Assembly (NCBI RefSeq): GCF_001083795.1
Contig: NZ_LAVK01000014.1
Location: 1 to 45,219 of the forward strand
Direction: 5' to 3'
DNA: 45,219 nt
Origin: Streptomyces sp. SBT349
Lineage (GTDB): Bacteria > Actinomycetota > Actinomycetes > Streptomycetales > Streptomycetaceae
Below, one piece after another: positions 39,354-45,219 of this stretch. The notes beneath the pieces are model-generated. The model was not told the DNA's origin. It was given only the letters and a program-made list of their open reading frames with translations, and made no database searches. Made by a program: the position numbers and the translations under genes. Within the stretch, counting starts at the first letter, position 1. Every line of letters begins with the position of its first letter.

Positions 39354-40274
39354 ATGACTGTTCTGATAGGCGCGGCATTCGCCGTGCTCGCGGCCGTCCT
39401 TGCCCAGGTGATCGTCGCGAACGCCCGTGTCCAGCGCACCATCTCGCCCGGCGGCACGGGCGACTGCACGCTGCACGAGGTGGCGTTCCTCAGCGGCGGC
39501 CCCGAGCGGGTGGGTGAGACGGTGATCTGCGCGATGCGCGAGAAGGAGCGCATCGCCGTCGAGGGCGGCGCGGTGCGAGTCCAGCGCCCGGTCGCCGACG
39601 ACGAGTTCGAGCGGGAGCTGCTCTCGCTGTGCGGGGACTGGGAGGCGCCGCTCTCCACGGTCCGCGCCGGCCTGGCCCGTTCGGCGCCCGTGCAGCGCGT
39701 GGGTGACGCGCTCGCGGCCCGGGGCCTGCTCTGGCTGCCGGGGCTCTACCGGCCCTGGCGGCGGGCGGCGTCGCGCAACGCGGCCGTCGGGTCGGTGGTG
39801 TTCCTCCTGGCGACCGCCCTGCTGCTGTGGTCCGACGCGCCGCCCCTGGCGGCGGGGGCGCTGATGGGCGCCGCCGCGCTCACGCTGACCGTCGGCGCCG
39901 CGCTCGCGCCGGGCCGCGGCGGGAGGCTGACCGACAGCGGGCGGGGCACGCTGGGGAGGCTGCGCCGCCGTGGCGCCGCCGCGGCCGAGGCACCGGTCGC
40001 CATGGCCTTCGCGCTGGGCGGCGCCGCCGTCCTGACGGACGTGGTGCTGCGGGACCAGCTCACCGCCGCGGCGCCGTCGGCGGCCGCGGCCGCCTCCTCC
40101 CCGGGTGGCGTGGGCTGGGTCGGCTGCGGCGCCGCGAGCGACGGCGGAGACCCGGGCGAGGAGGACGGCGGCGGGAGCGGCGGAGGCGGGAGCGGCGGCG
40201 GAGGCGGCGGCTGTGGTGGTGACGGCGGTGGCGGCTGCGGAGGAGGTGGCTGCGGCGGGTGCGGCGGCGGCTGA
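39354..40274 (+). CDS. TIGR04222-type membrane protein with Cys/Gly-rich tail
   Basis: A 306-residue membrane protein. An N-terminal membrane segment (residues 2-22) is followed by a soluble region (about 30-130) with the TIGR04222-like block CTLHEVAFLSGGPERVGETVICAM. Two more hydrophobic segments lie at about 143-185, and possibly another near 222-238. The last 57 residues are nearly all Gly, Ser and Asp, with cysteines in GCG near 254 and at 287, 295, 300 and 303. The tail ends C-G-G-C-G-G-G. It looks like a core peptide fused to a membrane anchor and a substrate for the MNIO enzyme. GAGGTGA precedes the ATG. Confidence 0.82.
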   Translation: MTVLIGAAFAVLAAVLAQVIVANARVQRTISPGGTGDCTLHEVAFLSGGPERVGETVICAMREKERIAVEGGAVRVQRPVADDEFERELLSLCGDWEAPLSTVRAGLARSAPVQRVGDALAARGLLWLPGLYRPWRRAASRNAAVGSVVFLLATALLLWSDAPPLAAGALMGAAALTLTVGAALAPGRGGRLTDSGRGTLGRLRRRGAAAAEAPVAMAFALGGAAVLTDVVLRDQLTAAAPSAAAAASSPGGVGWVGCGAASDGGDPGEEDGGGSGGGGSGGGGGGCGGDGGGGCGGGGCGGCGGG

Positions 40275-40287
40275 GGGCCGGGGCCGC

Positions 40288-40998
40288 TCAGGCCAGCGCC
40301 GCGACCAGCTCGGCCACCGGGCGGCGGCGGCCGGTGTAGAAGGGGACCTCCTCGCGGACGTGCCGCCGCGCCTCCGAGCCCCGCAGATGGCGCATCAGAT
40401 CGACGATGCGGTGCAGCTCGTCGGCCTCGAACGCGAGGATCCACTCGTAGTCGCCGAGCGAGAAGGAGGCGACGGTGTTGGCCCGGACGTCCGGGTAGCC
40501 GCGGGCCATCCGGCCGTGGTCGGCGAGCATCCGGCGGCGGTCCTCGTCGGGCAGCAGATACCAGTCGTAGGAGCGGACGAACGGGTACACGCTCACCCAG
40601 TCACGGGCGGTCTCGTCCGCGAGGAACGCCGGGATGTGCGACTTGTTGAACTCGGCGGGCCGGTGGAGCGCCATGTTCGACCAGACCGGCTCCAGGTGGC
40701 GGCCGAGCCGGGTGCGGCGGAACCGGTTGTACCCCTCCTGGAGCGCGTCCGCCGTCGCCGCGTGCCACCAGATCATGAGGTCCGCGTCGGCCCGCAGCCC
40801 CGACACGTCGTAGGTGCCCCGGACGGTGACGTCCTTGGCCGCCAGCTGCGAGAAGAGATCCTCCACCTCCGCCGAGAAGCCGGTCCTGTCCTCGGGCAGC
40901 ACGTCCCTCAGCCGGAAGACCGACCAGAGGGTGTAGCGGATGGTCTCGTTGAGCTCCTTGGCACGCTTGCCGACGGGCTTCTCGGATGCGCTTGTCAT
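40288..40998 (-). CDS. hemQ: Coproheme decarboxylase (HemQ, chlorite dismutase family)
   Basis: A 236-residue member of the chlorite dismutase fold that converts coproheme III to heme b with peroxide, the last step of the coproporphyrin-dependent route. The catalytic-Tyr region is [14 protein letters not shown] (Tyr138 or Tyr144), and [10 protein letters not shown] carries His161, a candidate axial ligand. It lacks the distal Arg environment of true chlorite dismutases as far as I can judge. It is the third gene of hemE-cgoX-hemQ on the minus strand, 18 bp after cgoX. It is convergent with the MNIO unit (13 bp apart). Confidence 0.95.
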   Translation of the reverse strand: MTSASEKPVGKRAKELNETIRYTLWSVFRLRDVLPEDRTGFSAEVEDLFSQLAAKDVTVRGTYDVSGLRADADLMIWWHAATADALQEGYNRFRRTRLGRHLEPVWSNMALHRPAEFNKSHIPAFLADETARDWVSVYPFVRSYDWYLLPDEDRRRMLADHGRMARGYPDVRANTVASFSLGDYEWILAFEADELHRIVDLMRHLRGSEARRHVREEVPFYTGRRRPVAELVAALA

Positions 40999-41016
40999 GC
41001 GGCCATTCTCCCGCCT

Positions 41017-42432
41017 CTACTCCTCCGCCTCGTCGCGGGCCTCGTCCCGGGCCACCGGGGGCAGGGTCCGCAGCAGGTCGCCGACCGCGCGGGTGGCCCC
41101 CGCGATGCAGGCCGGGATGCCGATGCCGTCGTAGGCGGCGCCGCACAGGCGCAGCTCGGGGTGGCCCGCCAGGAAGCTGCGGACCCGGGCGACGCGGGCC
41201 GCGTGGCCGACCGTGTACTGGGGGAGCGCCCGGCGCCAGCGCGTGACGGCGGTGTCGACCGGCTTGGCCGGGAGGCCGGCCGCCTCGCCCAGGTCCTCGA
41301 CGGCGGCCCGCACCAGCTCGGCGTCGTCCCAGTCGAGCGGGCCCTCCTCCCCGTGGCGGCCCACCGAGGCGCGCAGCACGAACAGGTCGGGGTCCGCCGC
41401 CGCGGCCCAGTCCCACTTGCCGCTGGTGAAGGTGGCCGCCTTGATGATCCGGCCGTCCACGGCGGGGACGAGGAAGCCGCTGCCGCGCGGCAGCCGGGGC
41501 AGGTCAGCGCGGCGGAAGGCGAGGGTGATGATCGCCATCGACGCGTACTCGATGGCGGACAGCTCCCGCGCGGCGGCGGGCACCTCGGCCGCCAGCAGGC
41601 GCGCGGCGGCCCCGGCGGGGACCGCGAGCACGACGCCGTCGGCCGCGAGCGAGCGCCCGTCGCCCAGCGCCGCGGCCCAGCCGCGGGCGGTGCGGCGCAG
41701 GTTGGTGACCGCGACGCCAGTCTCCAGGGCGGCGCCCTTGGCGCGGCAGTCGGCGGTGACGGCCTCGGCCAGCGTGCCGATGCCGCCGTCGATGCCGGTG
41801 AAGACCGGCTCCCCCGGCGCCCGGTCGGCCGACTGCCGCTGGATGGCGCGGACGGCGGCCAGCAACGAGTCGTGCTCGCGCGCCATCTCGTACAGCTTGG
41901 GCACCGCCGAGCGCAGCGAGATCCGGTAGGCGTCGCCCGCGTAGACGCCGCCGAGCAGCGGCTCGACCAGGCGGTCCACGACCTCGCGGCCCATGCGTTC
42001 GGCGACGAGGGCGCCGACGGCCGCGTCCTCGCCGACCTCCAGGGGGGGCAGCTCCGCGTCGCGGGCGATCTGCGCCAGGCCCGCGTCGGAGAGCACGCCG
42101 GCCAGCGAGGCGGCCGTCGAGGGAACGCCCATGACCTGACCCTGCGGCATGGGCCGCAGCGCTCCCCTGGTCCAGATGGCGGCGCTGGTGACGGCGGGCG
42201 GGCGCAGCGCCTCGCCGAGCCCGACGGCCCGGGCCAGCTCGGTGCCCTCGGGGCGGCGCGCCAGGATCGACTCGGCGCCCAGGTCGACGCGGACGCCGCC
42301 GACCCGCCCGGTGCGCAGCTTGCCGCCGAGCCGGTCCGAGGACTCCAGCACGGTGACGCGGAGCCCTGCGGCCAGCAGGCGGTGGGCGGCGGCGAGTCCG
42401 GAGATGCCGCCGCCGACGACGATCACATGCAT
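41017..42432 (-). CDS. cgoX: Coproporphyrinogen III oxidase (HemY/CgoX)
   Basis: A 471-residue FAD enzyme of the HemY/protoporphyrinogen oxidase family. The dinucleotide-binding motif GGGISGLAAAHRLLAAG starts at residue 7, and the C-terminal FAD motif LCGAAYDGIGIPACIAG is present. In actinobacteria the HemY homolog oxidises coproporphyrinogen III to coproporphyrin III. With hemQ next to it, that reaction is the better assignment. The ATG at 42432 follows AAGGG; an in-frame ATG at 42576 would run into hemE. The intergenic gaps of 25 and 18 bp indicate one transcript. Confidence 0.93.
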   Translation of the reverse strand: MHVIVVGGGISGLAAAHRLLAAGLRVTVLESSDRLGGKLRTGRVGGVRVDLGAESILARRPEGTELARAVGLGEALRPPAVTSAAIWTRGALRPMPQGQVMGVPSTAASLAGVLSDAGLAQIARDAELPPLEVGEDAAVGALVAERMGREVVDRLVEPLLGGVYAGDAYRISLRSAVPKLYEMAREHDSLLAAVRAIQRQSADRAPGEPVFTGIDGGIGTLAEAVTADCRAKGAALETGVAVTNLRRTARGWAAALGDGRSLAADGVVLAVPAGAAARLLAAEVPAAARELSAIEYASMAIITLAFRRADLPRLPRGSGFLVPAVDGRIIKAATFTSGKWDWAAAADPDLFVLRASVGRHGEEGPLDWDDAELVRAAVEDLGEAAGLPAKPVDTAVTRWRRALPQYTVGHAARVARVRSFLAGHPELRLCGAAYDGIGIPACIAGATRAVGDLLRTLPPVARDEARDEAEE

Positions 42433-42457
42433 GGGTGCACCCTTCGGCGGCGGCCGC

Positions 42458-43489
42458 TCAGCGCGCGGTCTGCTCGTGGACGTAGGCGACGAGGCGGGTG
42501 AGGGCATCGGGGTCGGTGTCCGGGAGGACGCCGTGGCCGAGGTTGAAGATGTGCCCCGGCAGCCCGGAGGCGGCATCGAGCACCCGCCTGGCCTGCTCCT
42601 CGACCGCGTGCGGGGGGGCGAACAGGACGGCGGGGTCCAGGTTCCCCTGGAGGGCCTTGCCGGGGCCGACGCGGCGGGCGGCCTCGTCCAGCGGCACCCG
42701 CCAGTCGACGCCGACGACGTCGGCGCCCGCCTCGCCCAGCAGCCCCAGCAGCTCGCCGGTGCCGACGCCGAAGTGGATGCGCGGCACCCCGTACCCGGCG
42801 ACGGAGTCGAAGACCCTGGCCGAGGCGGGCATCACCGAGCGCCGGTAGTCGGCGGGGGCCAGCGCGCCGACCCAGGAGTCGAAGAGCTGGACGGCGGAGG
42901 CGCCCGCCTCGATCTGCACGGCGAGGAAGGTGGAGGTGATGACCGCGAGCCGGTCGAGCAGGTCGGCCCAGAGCTCGGGGTCCCCGTACATCAGGGCCTT
43001 GGTGTGCTCGTGGTTGCGCGAGGGGCCGCCCTCCACCAGATAGCTGGCCAGGGTGAACGGGGCGCCGGCGAAGCCGACCAGCGGCGTCGGGCCGAGCTCG
43101 GCGGTCACCATCCCGATGGCCTCGGTCACATAGGCGACGTCGTCCGGCTCCAGCGGGCGCAGCCGCGCGAGGTCGGCGCGGGTGCGGATCGGCTGGGCGA
43201 CGACGGGGCCGACGCCGGGCTTGATGTCCAGGTCGACGCCGATGGCCTTGAGCGGCACCACGATGTCGCTGAAGTAGACGGCGGCGTCGACGCCGTGGCG
43301 GCGGACGGGCTGGAGAGTGATCTCGGTGACCAGCTCGGGGCGCATGCAGGAGTCGAGCATGGCGATGCCCTCGCGGGCCTTGCGGTACTCCGGGAGCGAA
43401 CGCCCGGCCTGGCGCATGAACCACACGGGCGTGTGCGGAACGGGCTCGCCGCGGCAGGCCCGGAGGAAGGTGGAGTCGGTCACTGTCAC
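42458..43489 (-). CDS. hemE: Uroporphyrinogen III decarboxylase
   Basis: A 343-residue decarboxylase that turns uroporphyrinogen III into coproporphyrinogen III, feeding CgoX. The N-terminal signature [15 protein letters not shown] is intact, followed by [32 protein letters not shown] and the C-terminal [15 protein letters not shown]. The start is one of two GTG codons (43489 or 43483); I used the first. It is the promoter-proximal gene of the heme operon. It diverges from the DUF3000 gene across 91 bp. Confidence 0.96.
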   Translation of the reverse strand: MTVTDSTFLRACRGEPVPHTPVWFMRQAGRSLPEYRKAREGIAMLDSCMRPELVTEITLQPVRRHGVDAAVYFSDIVVPLKAIGVDLDIKPGVGPVVAQPIRTRADLARLRPLEPDDVAYVTEAIGMVTAELGPTPLVGFAGAPFTLASYLVEGGPSRNHEHTKALMYGDPELWADLLDRLAVITSTFLAVQIEAGASAVQLFDSWVGALAPADYRRSVMPASARVFDSVAGYGVPRIHFGVGTGELLGLLGEAGADVVGVDWRVPLDEAARRVGPGKALQGNLDPAVLFAPPHAVEEQARRVLDAASGLPGHIFNLGHGVLPDTDPDALTRLVAYVHEQTAR

Positions 43490-43566
43490 ACCCCGAAGTC
43501 TCCCATGGCCCGTGGAATGACCGGCGCTCACGGGTGTGGCTACCGCCGGGCGGCCGCGCCTGCGCC

Positions 43567-43572
43567 TAGGGT
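43567..43572 (+). promoter_or_regulatory. -10 box of a leaderless DUF3000 gene
   Basis: TAGGGT ends 8 nt before the ATG at 43581, with no ribosome binding site between them. It supports the start at 43581 rather than the internal ATG at 43623. Confidence 0.5.
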
Positions 43573-43580
43573 TACCGGCC

Positions 43581-44213
43581 ATGGCAGCGTCTCGCACCCA
43601 CCAGGCGGAGGAGTCCGGAGATATGAACGACTCCGGCGCGGGGGTCCCCTTCCCCTTCCGGCAGGCGGTGGCCGCCCTCGACGCGGCCCTGCCGCGGCCC
43701 GAGGTGCTGCTGTCACCGCTGCCGCCCCCGCGCCGGCTGGCCCCGTTCGCGCACGCGCTCGGCGCGACGGTCGCCGTGGATGGCGAGGAACTGGCCGACG
43801 GCCGGTTCATCCTGCTGCACGACCCCGCGGGAGACGACTCCTGGCGGGGGGACTTCCGGATCGTGACGCTGACCCGCGCCGACCTGGACCCCGAGGTGGC
43901 CACCGATCCGCTGCTGCCCGAGGTGGCCTGGTCCTGGCTGACCGAGGCGCTCGACGGCCGGGGCCTGGACCGCCGGGAGGCCAACGGCACGGTGACCAGG
44001 GCGGGTTCGAGCTTCTTCGGCGGCCTGGCGGAACGCCCGCCGCGCGCCGAGCTGGAGCTGCGCGCCTCGTGGACGCCGGACGACGCGGCCGAGACGGGGG
44101 CGCACCTGCTGGCCTGGTGCGGGCTGCTGGTGCAGTGCGCGGGGCTGCCGCCGGAGACCAGCGGCTCGCCGGTGACCGCACTCCCCCGCCGCCGCGGCCC
44201 CCGGCCCGCCTAG
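43581..44213 (+). CDS. DUF3000 family protein
   Basis: A 210-residue actinobacterial protein of the DUF3000 family. Recognisable segments are [65 protein letters not shown] and [20 protein letters not shown]. No membrane segment or signal peptide is visible. It lies opposite hemE, a position I associate with streptomycetes, but no function is known to me. The start at 43581 is supported by the adjoining -10 box. A shorter form from 43623 has GGAG upstream. Confidence 0.88.
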   Translation: MAASRTHQAEESGDMNDSGAGVPFPFRQAVAALDAALPRPEVLLSPLPPPRRLAPFAHALGATVAVDGEELADGRFILLHDPAGDDSWRGDFRIVTLTRADLDPEVATDPLLPEVAWSWLTEALDGRGLDRREANGTVTRAGSSFFGGLAERPPRAELELRASWTPDDAAETGAHLLAWCGLLVQCAGLPPETSGSPVTALPRRRGPRPA

Positions 44214-44248
44214 GGTCTGTCCGGCCCGTTCGGCCGCTGCCCGTCCTC

Positions 44249-44277
44249 CGCCCCCGCGCGGTGCCCGCGTGGGGGCG
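44249..44277 (+). terminator. Terminator of the DUF3000 gene
   Basis: CGCCCCC (44249-44255) pairs with GGGGGCG (44271-44277), with an inner CGCG/CGCG stem, 35 bp after the stop. Confidence 0.6.
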
Positions 44278-44293
44278 TTCGCCTGTCGCGGGC

Positions 44294-44338
44294 CCGGTGT
44301 GACCCCTCCGGAGTGATCCGTCCCGATCCGGTGTGATC
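44294..44338 (+). repeat. Three direct repeats CCGGNGTGAYC
   Basis: CCGGTGTGACC (44294-44304), CCGGAGTGATC (44308-44318) and CCGGTGTGATC (44328-44338) stand in the same orientation at 14- and 20-bp spacing, a likely multi-site binding region for a regulator. Confidence 0.5.
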
Positions 44339-44342
44339 TGGT

Positions 44343-44356
44343 CCGGTCTGGACCGG
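44343..44356. promoter_or_regulatory. Palindrome CCGGTC-TG-GACCGG
   Basis: Perfect 6-bp arms around TG, 5 bp after the last direct repeat. Candidate operator for the response regulator gene. Confidence 0.4.
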
Positions 44357-44484
44357 TCGAGGGGGGTCCCGCTGGATTCGCTTTTCTGTCCGGCCGTGAT
44401 GACGAATCACCGGTTCGTGATCATTCCCTCAAGGCGGCATGGGTTCGTGCCGAAGGAGTCAGTGACCCTTCCATCCGGATCGCC

Positions 44485-44507
44485 CCGACTCCTCCCCGAG
44501 GAGTCGG
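44485..44507 (+). promoter_or_regulatory. 10-bp hairpin just upstream of the response regulator RBS
   Basis: CCGACTCCTC (44485-44494) pairs with GAGGAGTCGG (44498-44507) around CCC. It lies 24 bp before the GGGAGG ribosome binding site. A second GGAG-rich arm next to the true site could modulate initiation or stabilise the mRNA. There is no U-run. Confidence 0.55.
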
Positions 44508-44540
44508 TTCCTTCCGTCCCCATCCCACCCGGGAGGCCCG

Positions 44541-45200
44541 GTGTCTGTTCTTCTTGAGCACCCCACAAGCCTCGTCGCCTACCGCCCCAACAAGCCCACC
44601 GCCATGGTCGTCGTGGCCGACCCCCGGGTCCGTTCCACCGTGACCCGCCATCTGTGGGCTCTCGGTGTGCGGGATGTGATCGAGGCATCGTCCATCGCGG
44701 AGGCGCGGCCCCGCGTCGCGAACCCACGTGACATCTGCGTCGCGGATGTCCATCTCCCCGACGGCTCGGGGCTGACCCTGCTGTCGGAGACCAGGGCGGC
44801 CGGCTGGCCCAACGGACTCGCCCTGTCCGCCGCCGACGACATCGGCGCCGTCCGCAACGCGCTGGCGGGCGGCGTCAAGGGCTACGTCGTCACCGGCACC
44901 AGGAACAACCTGGGCCCACCCACCCGTCATGGGGCGGCGCACATCGGCGCCGCCTCCCGCATGCACCGCCGACAGCCGGGCGCCCCCGCGCACCAGGGGG
45001 GCTACCGCGAGCTGTCGGGGCGCGAGGTCGAGGTACTGAGGCTGGTGGCGGAGGGCCAGTCGAACAAGGCGATCGGCGTCTCCATGGGCCTCTCCGCCCT
45101 CACCGTCAAGAGCCACCTGGCGAGGATCGCCCGCAAGCTGGGCACCGGCGACCGGGCGGGCATGGTCGCGGTCGCGCTGCGCACCGGCATCATCCACTGA
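44541..45200 (+). CDS. LuxR/NarL-type response regulator, atypical receiver
   Basis: A 219-residue regulator. The receiver-like domain covers about 21-118 and has Asp69 at the phosphoacceptor position (CVADVHLPDGSG) and Lys113 (GVKGY). Only one acidic residue, Asp27, is seen where two normally bind magnesium. A 35-residue linker follows. The NarL/LuxR helix-turn-helix occupies 157-215 (LSGREVEVLRLVAEGQSNKA, then LTVKSHLARIARKLG). The weak acidic pocket suggests an atypical receiver like those of Streptomyces orphan regulators such as BldM or WhiI, working without a kinase. No kinase gene is adjacent. The GTG at 44541 follows GGGAGG. The gene ends 19 bp before the window edge. Confidence 0.88.
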   Translation: MSVLLEHPTSLVAYRPNKPTAMVVVADPRVRSTVTRHLWALGVRDVIEASSIAEARPRVANPRDICVADVHLPDGSGLTLLSETRAAGWPNGLALSAADDIGAVRNALAGGVKGYVVTGTRNNLGPPTRHGAAHIGAASRMHRRQPGAPAHQGGYRELSGREVEVLRLVAEGQSNKAIGVSMGLSALTVKSHLARIARKLGTGDRAGMVAVALRTGIIH

Positions 45201-45219
45201 CAGGCGCTCCCGCCGCTCC

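Larger units (their letters stand above)
44214..44540. other. 327-bp regulatory region upstream of the response regulator
   Basis: No gene is seen. From left to right it holds a terminator for the DUF3000 gene (44249-44277), three CCGG-linked GTGA direct repeats (44294-44338), a CCGGTC-TG-GACCGG palindrome (44343-44356), alternating GTGAT/ATCAC half-sites (44396-44421) and a 10-bp hairpin (44485-44507). The promoter could not be fixed. Confidence 0.6.

Noticed and set aside
38035-40274. Calling the MNIO unit a methanobactin or bufferin cluster
   Set aside because: There is no short signal-bearing Cys precursor peptide, no MbnC-like sequence match, and the candidate substrate is a large membrane protein.
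40288-40998. Annotation of hemQ as chlorite dismutase
   Set aside because: The fold is shared, but the location beside hemE and cgoX fits heme synthesis, not chlorite detoxification.
40105-42501. 798-codon plus-strand frame across hemQ and cgoX
   Set aside because: Its sequence is antisense to two well-supported heme enzymes and is compositionally biased.

Overview
The window is about 45 kb of very GC-rich DNA (roughly 75% by eye) with Streptomyces-type codon use, many GTG starts, short translationally coupled overlaps and apparently leaderless genes. Protein families typical of Streptomyces (the HEPN/DUF5919 protein beside treY, TIGR04222 membrane proteins, DUF3000, actinobacterial Cys leader peptides) and an unlinked murC point to a chromosomal segment of Streptomyces or a close relative. 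I see no tRNA, rRNA, CRISPR array, insertion sequence or prophage.

Layout, left to right. 51-3605: an AidB-like acyl-CoA dehydrogenase, a coupled pair of unknown proteins and a GNAT acetyltransferase. 3698-13417: a long plus-strand sulfur assimilation operon headed by a 27-aa Cys-containing leader peptide. It encodes sulfite reductase, a zinc-ribbon protein, APS reductase, APS kinase, the two ATP sulfurylase subunits, an SsuABC-like importer and a sirohydrochlorin chelatase that would make the siroheme needed by the reductase. 13460-14136 (minus): a receiver-less winged-helix regulator and a 47-aa remnant of a TauD/TfdA dioxygenase. 14492-15531: a second leader peptide of the same family, followed by cysteine dioxygenase and a rhodanese.

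15569-31551: an epimerase, a HEPN/DUF5919 protein, treY, a glutamate-cysteine ligase-like enzyme, two tiny minus-strand proteins diverging from a beta-propeller protein, a SUKH protein, MerR and TetR regulators, an SDR dehydrogenase with twin palindromic operators, an alpha/beta hydrolase behind a CebR-type palindrome, an FHA protein, a GNAT gene with an attenuator-like leader, treZ and an SRPBCC protein. 31613-37913: a PfkB kinase, msrB, murC, a Usp-like protein, a RibD-like reductase, a ZapE-like ATPase and a PPK2 kinase.

38035-40274: a compact three-gene unit that I consider the most interesting part: a DUF692/MNIO oxidase, a small partner protein and a membrane protein ending in a Cys/Gly tail that looks like a modification substrate. 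40288-43489 (minus): hemE, cgoX and chdC of the coproporphyrin-dependent heme route. 43581-45200: a DUF3000 protein and a LuxR-type response regulator with a repeat- and hairpin-rich 5' region.

Two themes link the genes. Cysteine and sulfur flux is controlled on both the synthesis and breakdown sides by Cys-codon leader peptides. Iron and tetrapyrrole chemistry recurs in the siroheme enzyme, heme enzymes and MNIO unit. All functions are inferred from sequence motifs read by eye.
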